From contig CM076990.1 of the NCBI GenBank assembly GCA_039090855.1, forward strand, positions 203,675,232 to 203,739,231: a DNA stretch of 64,000 nt. The letters are read 5' to 3'. The notes beneath the pieces are model-generated. The model saw only the letters and a list, made by a program, of their open reading frames with translations, was not told the origin of the DNA and did not search any database. This document shows positions 20,892 to 31,811 of this stretch, in pieces; positions within the stretch are counted from its first letter, which is position 1; every line of letters starts with the position of its first letter. Origin of the DNA: Macrothele yani. Lineage: Eukaryota; Arthropoda; Arachnida; Araneae; Macrothelidae. Made by a program: the position numbers and the translations under genes.

Positions 20892-22087
20892 CACTGAGTG
20901 GCCACTTTATTATGACCACCTGACAGTTTTAAGCAAATGAGCTATGGCTGCACGCTGTTGCAGCCAGAGGGCGGAGCTAGTATAAAAAGGGAAAGCTCAG
21001 TGCTTGCGACTGTAGTAGAAATGATTTTTGGGTGACGAGATGGGTAAAAAATGCGATTTGATGGACTTTCAATGTGGGATAATTGTAGGAGCTCGGAGCC
21101 ATGGAGCGAGTATCACCGAAACCGCCGCATTCGTTAAATGTTCCATAGCAGCTGTTGTTAAAGTGTTTAAAGACTGGACTGTCAGCCAAAAACTGGGTCT
21201 CTACGTGCAACGTGTGGTCGTCATCGACTAGTGACTGCTCGGGCGGAACGGAGAGTGTGCAGACTGGTAACAGACAACAGAAAGGCAACAGTGCAGCAAA
21301 TTACAGACCATCTTAATCAAGGATCCCCTCAAATTATCACTGCATCGGATGGGATATGACAGCCGAAGGCCTGTTCGAACACATTTGCTGTCTGCAGTTA
21401 ACAAGAGAAAACGTCTTCAGTTCGCACAGGAGCACAAGGATTGTACAGTCGATAATTGGAAACAAATTATGTAGTCCGATGAATCGCGTTTTTAGTTTCA
21501 CCATGCCGATGGCCGAGTGAGAATTTTGCGGAAACAGCACGAAAGCATGGACCCAAAATGCATTGCTACAACCCTTCAAACTGGTGGAGGCAACCTTATG
21601 GTTGGGGAATGTTTTCCTGGCATGCTTTGGGCTCTTTAATTCGTGTTGATCTACGTCTGACTGGCACATCATATCTATATATCGTTGCGGGCCAAGCGCA
21701 TCCTGTCATGTGAATGGTTTATCCCAATGGCGATGGCTACTTTCAACAAGATAATGCGTCCTGCCATAGTGCTCGTATTGTACAGAATTGGTTTCAGGAA
21801 CATGCAGGTGAGTTTACTTTGCTTAGGAGGTCCCCACAATCTCCAGATCTCAACCCCATTGAGAATATGTGGAATAAAGTTGAACGAGCCATCAGACAGC
21901 TGGATCCACAACCCTGCAATCTCACACTCCTGGAAAGTGCTGTTCATCAAGCATGGTCTCAGATCCCACAAACCACCTATCAACATCTCGTGGAGTCCAT
22001 GCCACGAAGAATAGACGCAGTATTAAAGGCAAAAGGTGGCCCAACAAAGTATTGAGGGGGTGGTCATAATAAAATGGTCACTAAGTG
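20892..22087 (+). mobile_element. Tc1 transposon of family T, copy 1
   Basis: Terminal repeats CACTGAGTGGCCACTTTATT (20892) and the complement of CACTTAGTGACCATTTTATT (ending 22087), TATA-flanked. About 1.2 kb. It starts 18 bases from the end of the neighbouring Tc1. A second copy of the same family is at 61509-62731. Confidence 0.9.
21040..22055 (+). pseudogene. Family T Tc1 transposase, copy 1, broken
   Basis: Starts ATG at 21040 (MGKKCDLMDF). Helix-turn-helix GASITETAAFVKCSIAAVVK. A frameshift follows KDWTVSQK and, relative to the second copy, about 30 bases are missing near 21343 (between CAAATTATC and CGGATGGG). The first Asp region lies near 21477 in a shifted frame. The last 113 codons are open (21714-22055) with QQDNASCHS, SPDLNPIENMW and RRIDAVLKAKGG. 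The second and third catalytic motifs are intact here. Confidence 0.85.
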
Positions 22088-22089
22088 TA

Positions 22090-23194
22090 TAGGGTGCATA
22101 GTAAAATTCCTTTATCCTGGAATAACTTGCGAACGGAAAGTGATAAAGTTATGCAAGTTAGATAACGGTATAGTAAATCTACTACGCCCTATCGAATGCA
22201 ACCAATAGCAGCGCCCCTAGTGGCGAAATGCAGAAGTTAGTCATTGCCAATCAAAAACGCAAAGAGATAGAGCAAAACGTTCAAATAAAAAGTTGTAGAG
22301 CATTAATTAATTAGTGCAAAACAGTATTTGTTTCACACGGATAAGATAAATTGTAGCCTGAATACCCTAAAATGTCCGAAATCGATGTGCAACGATTCGA
22401 ATATGCATATTTACATTTCGCAAATGTAGCCGTATGCAAATGCAGATTGTGACGTTGTACCGTAACTAGGATATGAAAACCAGTAGCAGGATGTACCCTG
22501 ATCAGAAGTTTAGGTCTACGTACGCTGTGCGAGAATGGCGAGCTTGGAGTTCTGGGGTTACGTAAAGAAATAGGTGAATGCAACAGCGCCTTCAATTTTG
22601 CTGGATCTACGTCGTCGTGTTACAGATACTTGCAATAGTGTGACACCTTCCATGCTGAGGAATGTGCATGCAGAATTATTTTCACGAATACAAATCTGTA
22701 TCATGGGCAATGGCGAACTCTTCGAACATACTCGACATTAACTTTTTATCACTGTGCGCCAGTATGTCTTTTTTATTTTTGTTTTGTCTGACGTCATCAA
22801 ACTGTATTGACATAAGTACGCATTTGCGCAATAAATTGTGTGTATTTGCTCATACCTATGCCTGTTCCCTTCAAACCTTCACACAAAAGGTCGCTCATCA
22901 TTATCGGACATTTTAGGGTATTAAGGCGATAATGTATCTTAGCCGTGGGAAACAAATGTCGTTTTGTACTAATTAATTAATGCTCTACAACTTTGTAAAT
23001 GGACATTTTTCTCTATCTCATTTCGTTTTCGATTTGCAATTGCTAACTTCCGCATTTCGTCACTAGGAGCGCTGTTATTGGTTGCATTTGATTGGGCGTA
23101 GTCGCTTTACTATACCGTTATCTCACTTGCATATCTGTAGCTCTTTCCTTTCACAAGTTATTCCAGGCTAAAGGGACTTTCCTATGCACCCTGT
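22090..23194. mobile_element. Element with ~290-bp terminal inverted repeats
   Basis: Left arm 22090-22381 and right arm 22902-23194 are imperfect inverted copies along their whole length, starting agggtgcatag at both outer ends and ending at aaaatgtccga inside. The outermost bases TATAcAGGGTGCATAG resemble termini of Tc1/mariner-like elements. The 520-base middle has no recognisable transposase. Probably non-autonomous. It abuts the family T Tc1. Confidence 0.8.
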
Positions 23195-23509
23195 ATATAT
23201 TTCGTGTTAGAGTCTCACCAAACTACTATTGTGCTTACTAATTCTCTTTAATTCGACTAAGTGACTATTGTTATTGGAACAATTAGCTAAATTTCTTAAT
23301 TAGAGCAGTGCCTAGATACTTTCATTTGAATAAAAGACGAACTGGAAGTAACTTTTTCTTGAACTTTACTTGAGTGACTTCTGTTTCACTTAAAGTAAGT
23401 GAATAAGAAGAAAAACTTTACTTAGTGTTCCCAAAGTTCTCTATATATGTTTTAAACATTGAGAAACGCTACAGTGTTTCCTAATGGAGAGAGATACTGC
23501 TAATAGGAT

Positions 23510-23815
23510 GATGTGACATGTCACAAGGTTCGGATTTTTACACATTGGTTCCAGGAACACGATAATGACTTCAAAGTGCTGAAATGGCTCCCACATTTCT
23601 CTAATCTTATGCCAACTGAAAACATGTTAGGATAAGATTGAGAGAGCCATTCGAAACAGAGATCCTGTTCCAGCAAACATTCGGCAATTGAGAGACACCA
23701 TCCCATCTGCTTAGCTGAACACAAGTTTAGAACGATATCATCATCTCGTAAAATATATGCTGCATCGAATCGAGACTGTTCTGAAAGCACAGAGCAGCCT
23801 AAGACGTTATTGGGT
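23510..23815 (+). pseudogene. Tc1 transposase C-terminal fragment
   Basis: Translation across frames gives THWFQEHDNDFKVLKW, LMPTENM (third catalytic region, here TEN for the common IEN), then an RHHIPS-like stretch and a C-terminal MLHRIETVLKAQS. This matches the last ~100 residues of Tc1 transposases. No terminal repeat seen. Confidence 0.65.
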
Positions 23816-24244
23816 AGGTGTTTGTAATAATTTGCTATTTCAGTTTGGTTCGTAACTTAAGTTTTCCAGTCATTCAGCAGTCATTCCAAAACATATTAAA
23901 GCTGTTACCTGGTCAAGATATTTTTCCCGCACAATTACTTACTTGGGGAATTCGAACTTGAATCACTCATTTAGGTTTCTAAAAATTAAAAGATGTCCCA
24001 AGTTTGTTATACGTCATGCTCATCTATTAGAGCTATACTGTGATGTTTTTTTACATTTTCAGAAATTATCAGTAAGCCACCATCATGGAGTCTTTTAATA
24101 AGGAACGAACAATGATATTTCTGCTTCCGATGCTTTGTTATTTTCGTAGTTTACCTACACAGATCGTAAACAAAAATGCTGTCAATATCTGTATTACTAG
24201 AGATGTAGTATGAAGTGAGTTACCATTGGTCTGACGGAGGTCGC

Positions 24245-24921
24245 TTATTTCCGCAAGAATACCAATTTTTACCCCCCCTCCACCCCAATTTGATAGCCCA
24301 ATTCCGTATGAGTTTTTTTTAAGAGGAAAAGTGATAGAGAACGAGAGCAGTTCCTAATAGTACCTTTTTCTCACTATCAAAATAATGAGATTAGAGTATG
24401 ACACGGAAACAGATTTCAGCGATTCCCACATCGACAACAACGGTCCGGCCACCTCTAGCAAGGAAGTAAGATTTAATTTGTCTAGTAAGGGTTATTTATC
24501 CGTTATGCACTTTCTCATTGACTGGACATACATAGTACGCGTCTCCACAGAAATTTCTAATCGACTCAACATATAGAATACATACAACATATACAGTGCA
24601 AAACAAATACTTTCTCATTGATACAACATATACAGTACGCACTTCCACAAAAATGAATGTACGTAAAAATTCAGAGATCCCAATTTCGACAACAACGGTC
24701 CGATGATTTTCGTAAAATTATATTCTCAAAATTTGAGCACGATTAAATCCTTTTTTTATTGCAAATTCTTGCTCATTGACCGAACATATACAGTACGCAC
24801 TTTCATGCATCTCCACAGAAACTTCTGGCTATAAAACCCATGCTGATTTGGGCTATAAAACCTCATGCGGAATTGGGCCATAACTTTGGGGGGGGGGGGG
24901 GAATTGATATTCTTGCGGAAA
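24245..24921. repeat. Foldback element with internal duplications
   Basis: Left arm about 24245-24315 (tttccgcaagaata, C-rich run, agcccaattccgtatgag) is inverted at about 24850-24921, where the complementary G-run is 13 long. The interior has three loose copies of a ctcattgac...aacatatacagtacgc motif (24510, 24615, 24770) and two of gacaacaacggtccg (24430, 24688). Confidence 0.6.
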
Positions 24922-26289
24922 TGGGGAACCTTGGACTCGACATTTACCTCTATATTTAGTAGAATATTTTCACTTTGTCTAATACTTTTCCTCAATAATA
25001 AGATTCCTAGCTTCAAGTGTATGTTGTCTTTTTCTGTTAGTGTTACTTTGGATGTCAAAGTAACAGGTAAACAAATGCAAACGAAACGTTTTTCCTTTCA
25101 CTATATAGGACTCATTGCTGACATCAAATTAAAATATACTGCTGCACTGAATTTGCACTTCTAAAACACACACACGCATAAAAAACAAAACAGAGTGCAA
25201 ATTCTTTACTTTCCTTTCTTGAAGCAATTCAAAGTGTTACGCCGTGATCTAACGTTGCGCGAAAGCAAACATTTTATCGGGACAACTAATCTAAACCATT
25301 GCCAAAAAATATGCATCCGCAGCACGTTCGTTTTTTGGAAAAAAACTTCCTGTTTTCGTCTCCGTATTGATTTCCAAGATCTCTAATTACTAGTTGAGAG
25401 CTAATTATAAAGTGTGTAGTTTGGTTTTTTGGAAGAGACAGAATATCTTTTATTAGCAAAATCGATACAGAGTTTCTCGTGCCCCTTTCAGTCCTAACAG
25501 CAGAGATAATTGTCTACGTTAATAAGAAATAAAAATTTCTGACAAATGGCTTGGCCTATACTAACACAACCAGTGACTGCTTTTCTGACGAATAACATGG
25601 TGGAAGCAAGGGGAGGCATTCTAGTAAGATTTTATCTGGAAAATCTGTCAGACACGTAACCGCGTCCTACCGAAAGAAGATCAATTACTTATATGAACAC
25701 TAGTGATCAGTCTTCTTAATTGACTAGGAGGATATTAGAAGTGATTACACTGTCAACCAGGCAAACTCTATCTCGAAATGCGCAGATAGGAGGATCGGAC
25801 GTGCATACATGGAATTTTGCGATGCTTTTTCCGAAAGTGAAGAAAAAGATTAAAGAGCCTTTCTGAAGCATTACCATGCACATGAAGTGAATTCCTTTTT
25901 TCCCCTGTCTTTTTTCAGGGAGCCTCTGCGTGCTTTGATATTTCAAAGCATGTAAAACGCAGTATCTACAGCTCAGTAACATTTTTGATGCTAATATTCA
26001 TGATTTCTTACCAACAAATGCTTAACATCAGTTATAGTAAACTTGGTAGCTGAATAAGTTACTCAAAATCTGTTATTCTTCTCATGTAAACGGACCCATT
26101 AAAACGGCGTCACTTAGAATTTGTAATTATGTGTAAAGTTGCTTCCCAGGATTGTTTGTGTACATGAATTACATACACGAATTTGATAGTCCTATCAGTG
26201 TACAATGCACCTTCTGAAGACAATAAATACCAAGAAAGATAAAACCGAATTTTCGGTGTAATGAGCACGTCTTTTGAATCCTTTCTGAC
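24922..26289. other. Unassigned AT-rich stretch
   Basis: No recognised element. A short (CA)n-like acacacacacgca run lies at about 25165. Open runs (25195-25386; 25716-25982 minus) have no motif. Confidence 0.35.
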
Positions 26290-27650
26290 GCGAATTAAAT
26301 TTATCAAAGCTGTTCCAAGTCATTGGAACCGGCATGGAAAACAATAGCATCGAACCAAAGAAAGAAGTTTTTCAATCTGGTTTTTAATCCTGCAAATAAT
26401 GCTGTAAACGGAATCGTGAACTTACGCCCTCTGGTGGAAGAATTGTGCGTTAAGAAAAATTTGAAAATAAAACATTTCGCAGCCGAAACGCTCTCCAACA
26501 AGGAAAAAAAAATTTACATTGGACTCTTAGAAGCACAGATATTGACAAATATAAGATGTGCAACTACGCCCCCTGGCGGGAAAAACATACATTATTTTAA
26601 GAAGAAAGTATTCTCAAAAAGTTTTCCGATGTGAGCGGTATCGTTCCAGTAAAGAATTTTTTCAGTTGAATTTTCAGGAGCTCAGATTTCGCTGCAAATA
26701 CATACATCACAAGCAGAGATTAACCCTTATGCCCTTGGTGGCGAAACCATTCTTTATCAAATATTAGAAACTATATAAAAATCATTTTACATCAGGAGCT
26801 GATGCGATACAGGAATAAATTTTCAAATCGCAGTTTTACAAGCAGAAACATTGGGCGAAATGTAATTTACCTTAACGTCCCCTAGCGGAAAATGTACGAG
26901 TTCTTTGAAAAATTTTTAATTGTATGAAAAACATTTCGCAGCAGAAAAGCTATCCAACAAAGAAGGAATTTTTCAAATCGGACTCTTAGAACTAAAGATA
27001 TTGACATAAAACAACAACATCTACGCCCCTGGCGGAGAAACCATGAATTATTTTAAGAAGAAAATATTCCTAAAAGGTTCATCGACGTGAGTAGTATCGG
27101 TCCACAAACGATTTTTTTCTGTCGATGTTTTAGAAGCTCAGATTTTGCTGCAAATTCATCAGTAGCAGAAATTAACACTTACGCCCCATGGTGGCCAAAC
27201 CATTTTTTTCCAAAAGTTAGATGTTATATACAAAAGATTTCTCATCAGGAGCTATATCCGGTTCAGAAAGAATTTTTCAAATCGGAGTTTTAGAAGTAGA
27301 GATATCGGGGAAGCCCACCTAGTGGAAAATCTGTGCGTAACTCGAAAAAGTGACTATGTACCTAAAATACTCTTCGACATAAATGGAATAGAAAGGTAAA
27401 ATGATTTTTTTGTCGGATGTTTAGAAGCAAATACATATAGGAATAAAGCGTATTTTGAATTTCATATCGTCTGCATTCACGCCCTCTAGCGGCGAAATTG
27501 TGCATCGTAAAAAAAAAAAAAAAAAGACCGAGGCGAAGGATCATCATTCGCACATTTCAAGCTTCCAAATGCAAAAAAAAAATTTATTCAAATCGGACTA
27601 ATAGTTACAGAGATATAGTGCCCACAGACGGACGGACAGATAAAGCGATA
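26290..27650. repeat. Degenerate ~150-bp tandem array
   Basis: A landmark resembling tttttcaaatcggactcttag recurs near 26369, 26512, 26658, 26820, 26969, 27115, 27274, 27410 and 27582, so the unit is about 136-172 bases, with a cgcccc(c)t(g/a)gcgg motif in most units. Three units may form a ~450-base higher-order repeat (compare 26790 with 27240, both catcaggagct). It ends in gacggacggacagata at about 27630, like the tails of the 146-bp-repeat elements, but the units themselves do not look homologous. Confidence 0.7.
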
Positions 27651-27734
27651 ACATAAGGGCGATCTTTTTTTACAAAAGACGTGCTAAAAATTTAAAGAAG
27701 AATATATTGGCAGCCTTGCTAACTGACTGGTCAG

Positions 27735-27885
27735 AGGTGGGAGCTACTGGCCAATCGTCCAAGACGCACTTGGGCCTGAACTCTGGATAAGACATGAGTG
27801 GTGCGCTTGCTCTACGGATCTGGCTGCTCCTAATGGCCAAAACGTAGAGCCCGGTGACGTCCGGTGACTGAGTTGGAGCACTTAT
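27735..27885 (+). mobile_element. SINE-B copy, strongly diverged
   Basis: ggccaatcgtccaagacg, a ruined B-box (gggcctgaactctgg), ataagacatgagtggtg and cttgctctacggatctggc line up with the SINE-B body. No tail. Confidence 0.5.
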
Positions 27886-28013
27886 ACAGATAACTTGGAT
27901 AGGGAAACGAGTGAAGTCCTAATAAATAAACGGTATAGTTTACTATGAAGTAGAAACCATGAAATATAATCATGTCTTAGTGATTGACAAAAAATAAATC
28001 CCGCAAATACTCG

Positions 28014-28262
28014 GCATCACCGACATAGCGCAGTTGGTTAAGTCGCTATGCGATGTGTGGTAGGCAGACGTTTCTGCCGGCCATCTAACCTGCGATTTTT
28101 CTGGGGTTTTCAGCAGACTACCCATGTTTGGGGACGCGAGCGCGTGGATGATTTCCTGTGAAGTCGGTCCCGGATGCACTTTGTTTTTGGTCTCCCCTTC
28201 CCTAGAACGATAGGGTTTGCCAGATGAATGTCGGTGAGCTGGTTGTAAAAGAATAAAGACGA
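28014..28262 (+). mobile_element. SINE-C copy 1 (tRNA-derived)
   Basis: Third SINE family: A-box-like tagcgcagttggttaagtcg at about 28026, a decayed B-box region, and a body with ccatgtttggggacgcgagcg, aagtcggtcccgg and ctccccttcccta, then a tail ending gtaaaagaataaagac. An inverted copy is at 56457-56703. Confidence 0.8.
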
Positions 28263-28309
28263 TTGTAATCTGCTGCCCTCTGGCGACATACACCAAAGAG
28301 TATCTTTAC

Positions 28310-28369
28310 AACCATAGGAAAGATACCTATGGTTGAAGAGTATCAACCATAGGTATCTTTCCTATGGTT
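28310..28369. repeat. Perfect snapback hairpin
   Basis: Perfect 26-base arms (28310-28335 and 28344-28369, aaccataggaaagataccta...) with an 8-base loop aagagtat. Confidence 0.9.
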
Positions 28370-29020
28370 GTTGATGATGAAATACATGGCAGGAATACAG
28401 GCATGTTACCGTATTTTTGTTTTTACTACAAAATTCGACATTTTTTCGTACTAGAAAATAATCACATGGAATTATGCTTGGCCTGAAATTCAGGGAGCAT
28501 TTCTTAAATTTCACTTTTGGGCAGTATCACACGAGCTGTATTATCTCCAAAACCTGCAATTGTAAGTCTGGTTTTACAATAGATAATACCTACTGTGTAC
28601 TTTAATTCATTTTCGTTTATGGCGGCTCGTAAAATGGAGTTATTTTTGAATTCAGTACTTCCAACATTGCAACAACACAGAGATGACCTGTAACGTTGAT
28701 TGGTTCTTGATCCCCCGAACGGGCGCTGCATATGTTGCACAATTTTTTACTTCGAGACCAGATGCCTGATATGGCTTCTGAACCACGGTGGGTATTCGGC
28801 GTCAGCAGGGCTTGAGATTGAGATCCTCCGTCACCAAGTAGTACGCGTTTTTCTCTTGACCATCTGTGGATGAGTCATCGAATGTCCACCTTCTCCGTTA
28901 ATCCATATGCTATCTGACATTTTGATTCGCGCGTTATGAATCGGAAGATTTTGATTCGCGCGTTATAACTAATCACTTGGATAATAACACTAGGAACTTC
29001 ACATCAACTATACTTAAGAT
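28370..29020. other. Unassigned stretch with a short duplication
   Basis: No family recognised. A ~28-base direct duplication (ttttgattcgcgcgttat) occurs at about 28919 and 28949. Confidence 0.4.
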
Positions 29021-29210
29021 TGTATAACTATACTAGTAATCCGATTGTATTGGCGTATAATAGAAATCAAGGTTTCCAAACTTTCGCACATCAACCAGAT
29101 GGCTTGCTGTCTACTTTCCTTGAAAAAGCCATCTGGTTGATTTGCGAAAGCTTGGAAACCTTGATTTTTATTATACGCCAGAAAAATTGGAATACTAGTT
29201 ATACATATAC
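29021..29210. repeat. Foldback element, family F
   Basis: Arms 29021-29104 and 29128-29210, about 83 bases each with few mismatches. Core motif ggtttccaaactttcgcaca, then ccagatggctt. The inner arm matches the end of the element at 1-236 (ctttcgca, ggctttttca). The full arm matches 36169-36260 and the inverted sequence at 41480-41583 (agtaatccgat, ttggcgta). Confidence 0.85.
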
Positions 29211-29744
29211 TATCTAAATCACTTGGAATTGTTGGGTTTCCTCTGAAAAACAAAGCACTTGTGAAGTGAGCCATAGCACAATTTCATCGGAGATTTCCCG
29301 CTTTAAGAGTGGGAAGAGACGCATAGAGATGCAAAAGTTCAGAAGAAACCATGGAATATAAATCACCTCAGAAACATGAGAAAGTACGTATTTTAATGCA
29401 TCTCTATAACAATCATTTAAGTTTTCCAATGGGATTTTCACAAAGTTTATTTTTTGTCTTTCTTTTATTTAAGTTGTACTTTAATAAAACAGACAAATAT
29501 TCTTTTGTTGTGATAAGGAATCAAAAGCCTTCTGACATTTGCAAGACGCAAAATATTTTAAAGAAAAACGTAAGCATGCCACAAGAGTAGTATTTAAAAA
29601 TGAGGTAGAAGGTTTTAGCTGGATAAAAAATTATAACCACTATAAATTTGTTGGTATAGCAAAAATCCACATGAAAAAACATAGGCAAATCAAAAGTGTG
29701 AAATCATACCAAAAAACTACGTTATAGGAGTAAAACGTTATGAC
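29211..29744. other. Unassigned stretch
   Basis: AT-rich. Two overlapping open runs at 29351-29590 and 29539-29727 have lysine-rich translations without motifs. I do not call a gene. Confidence 0.35.
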
Positions 29745-30290
29745 TACCTACCTAGTACTATGTAGGTCCTCTATGCGCAGCGCCACCATAACTTATGGTG
29801 TCCATGCCTCGAGCTGGACGAGGCATAGACACCACAAGTTCTGGGAAGGTGTCCACTTATAAGCCGTACTATAGCAATCTATGCGCTTCCCATAGGTCTT
29901 CAACCATACACAAACTGCGGAACCAAATGATTACAAATTCAATTGAGTTAATGTCGGGCGACATGGGCTGGCATAGTAGAATATGGAAGTCATCTCGGTG
30001 TTTATCGAAACAATCCTGAATGTGGGCCTTATGAAAATACGCATTGTTTTATGAAACACCCAGTCTTGGTCTGGAAACACTGTTAGCATAAACTGATGTA
30101 CATAGTCTGCAATTATGGACGTGTACCCGGTAGCGTTCATGGGTCATCCACCGCTATAATGGGTCCGAGAATGTCCTAGGAAAACACCTTCAAGATCATT
30201 ACTCTCACACCACCTGCCTGTACCAGTATGGTTACGGCATCGTGTTCCATATTCTCCGCATCTGTTCGCCTTTCCGTCTGAAACGGACAT
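29745..30290 (-). pseudogene. Tc1 transposase C-terminal half, decayed
   Basis: Minus strand: MNATGYTSIIADYVHQFML and VFPDQDWVFHK lead to the second-Asp region, then AHIQDCFDKHRDDFHIL, MSPDINSIE (third region) and ELVVSMPR near the end. A snapback duplication at 29791-29839 interrupts the final codons. Several stops and shifts. Confidence 0.7.
29791..29839. repeat. Snapback hairpin inside Tc1 remnant
   Basis: 21-base arms (29791-29811, 29819-29839) with two mismatches and a 7-base loop. One arm encodes the conserved VSMPR of the transposase C-terminus on the minus strand. Confidence 0.8.
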
Positions 30291-30876
30291 TGGTTAATCG
30301 TTGTTAAACAGATTTAGCCGTCCTGTAGGATCGTAGTTTTTACTAATGCCCTTCTGTGCGTATCTGTCCAAAATCTTGCTTTAATTTCTGCAATGGGCAT
30401 TGTGCGTTTATTTTGATGCAACCGTCGTAGATGTTCATTTTATTGCTCTGAGAGCTGTTTTCGTATACTCGTTTCATTGTCGCACTATGATGCAATGCTG
30501 TGCACCTTCATGATTTCATTGTCACATAAATAAAAATAAAATGTTGTACCGCATTTTCTTCGTGTTACATTAATTTTGACTAGCATCTTTGTAAGCAAAC
30601 TGCAAACGTGGAGCATCTGGCTTTGATGGAATCTCAAAGAAAATTATTCACGAGCACGTAGGCAGTTTCTGAACATTCTGACCTCCTGAAGAGCATCACC
30701 TTTGTTTCTGAAACCGTAAAAGATGTTTCTGAGACGGTAATGAGTTTCGAGAAGTCAGCTAGTCCAGAGTTTTAGGCCGTAACGAGAGTTGTTTTTTTTG
30801 ACGCAGGTCTAACACAACTGGAAACGAAATGTGCTAAACGCGCAGAAGTCGCGCACGACGAATTCGGAGGATAATA
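30291..30876. other. Unassigned stretch
   Basis: No recognised element. Contains loosely repeated tttctgaaaccgtaaaagatg / tttctgagacggtaatgag near 30700-30750. Confidence 0.35.
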
Positions 30877-31340
30877 CAGGGTATCGACAAAGTCTGTTTA
30901 CAAATTTGAACATTTATTGCAAATACTAGTGAATAGATAAACCCGTGCAATTGCTTAAATAATGACGAGCAAATGTGAAAGTTTTTTTATGCCTTACTTG
31001 AAATACTTCTACATGGGCACCATTTGTTGCACGAATCACGTCAAGATGGTAATCGATTCTTCTCCATATTCGCTGTAATATAACTTCGCCAGCTGTGGCA
31101 ATGATGTCATCGTTTCTTTGTTTCAGGTCGTTGATGTTTCGTACCTGGGTTTAGTACACGATATCTTTCACAAGTCCTTGAGAGTGATATCCAATGAACA
31201 AGGTGACGCGGGAATGGGGCTGTTCCTTTCAATCCAGTGGTCTGGAAATGTGTAGTTTAGGAACTCACGAACATGAAATCTCCAATAAGGGTGTGCACCA
31301 TCTTACTGGAAGATGATGCTTGGTTGAAGGTCTTCCAGCT
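30877..31340 (-). pseudogene. Tc1/mariner-type (DDE_3-like) transposase 3' part
   Basis: The element end cagggtatcgacaaagtct at 30877 resembles termini of this transposon class. Minus-strand translation: PQLEDLQPSIIFQ, a stop, then DGAHPYW (second Asp region, normally QQDGAPPH), HVREFLNYTFPDHWI, and after damage VILQRIWRRIDYHLDVIRA and TNGAHVEVFQV at the C-terminus. The upstream part of the gene is replaced by a satellite array that begins within this motif. Confidence 0.75.
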
Positions 31341-31811
31341 GTGGTACAACTTATGGCAGTAGTACGTAGTATATATTTAAAAATGGTTCATACGTAGGTA
31401 CGTAGTTCATTTGATGCTTGGTTGTAGGCCTTCCAGCTTGGTTGAAGGTCTTGGTTTAAGATGATGCTTGTTTGAAGGTCTTCCAGCTGTGGTACAACTT
31501 ATGGCAGTAGTACGTAGTATATATTTAAAAATGGTTCATACGTAGGTACGTAGTTAATTTGATGCTTGGTTGAAGGTCTTGGTTGAAGGTCTTCCACCTG
31601 TGGTACAACTTATGGCAGTAGTACGTAGTATATATTTAAAAATGGTTCATACGTAGGTACGTAGTTCATTTGATGCTTGGTTGTAAGTCTTCCAGCTTGG
31701 TTGAAGGTCTTCCAGCTTGGTTGAAGGTCTTGGTTGAAGATGATGCTTGGTTGAAGGTCTTCCAGCTGTGGTACAACTTATGGCAGTAGTACGTAGTATA
31801 TATTTAACAAG
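31318..31811. repeat. Satellite array, left part, derived from transposase sequence
   Basis: Repeats of gatgcttggttgaaggtctt...ccagctgtggtacaac...gtacgtagtatatattta...ggttcatacgtaggtacg. The landmark gtggtacaac is at 31341, 31489, 31600 and 31768, so spacing varies (111-168) because of a sub-repeat gcttggttgaaggtctt. The leftmost unit is continuous with the transposase codons PQLEDLQPSIIF (minus strand). Confidence 0.85.

Noticed and set aside
22311..22916. Coding function for the middle of the long-inverted-repeat element
   Set aside because: Two short opposing open runs, neither with a transposase or other motif.
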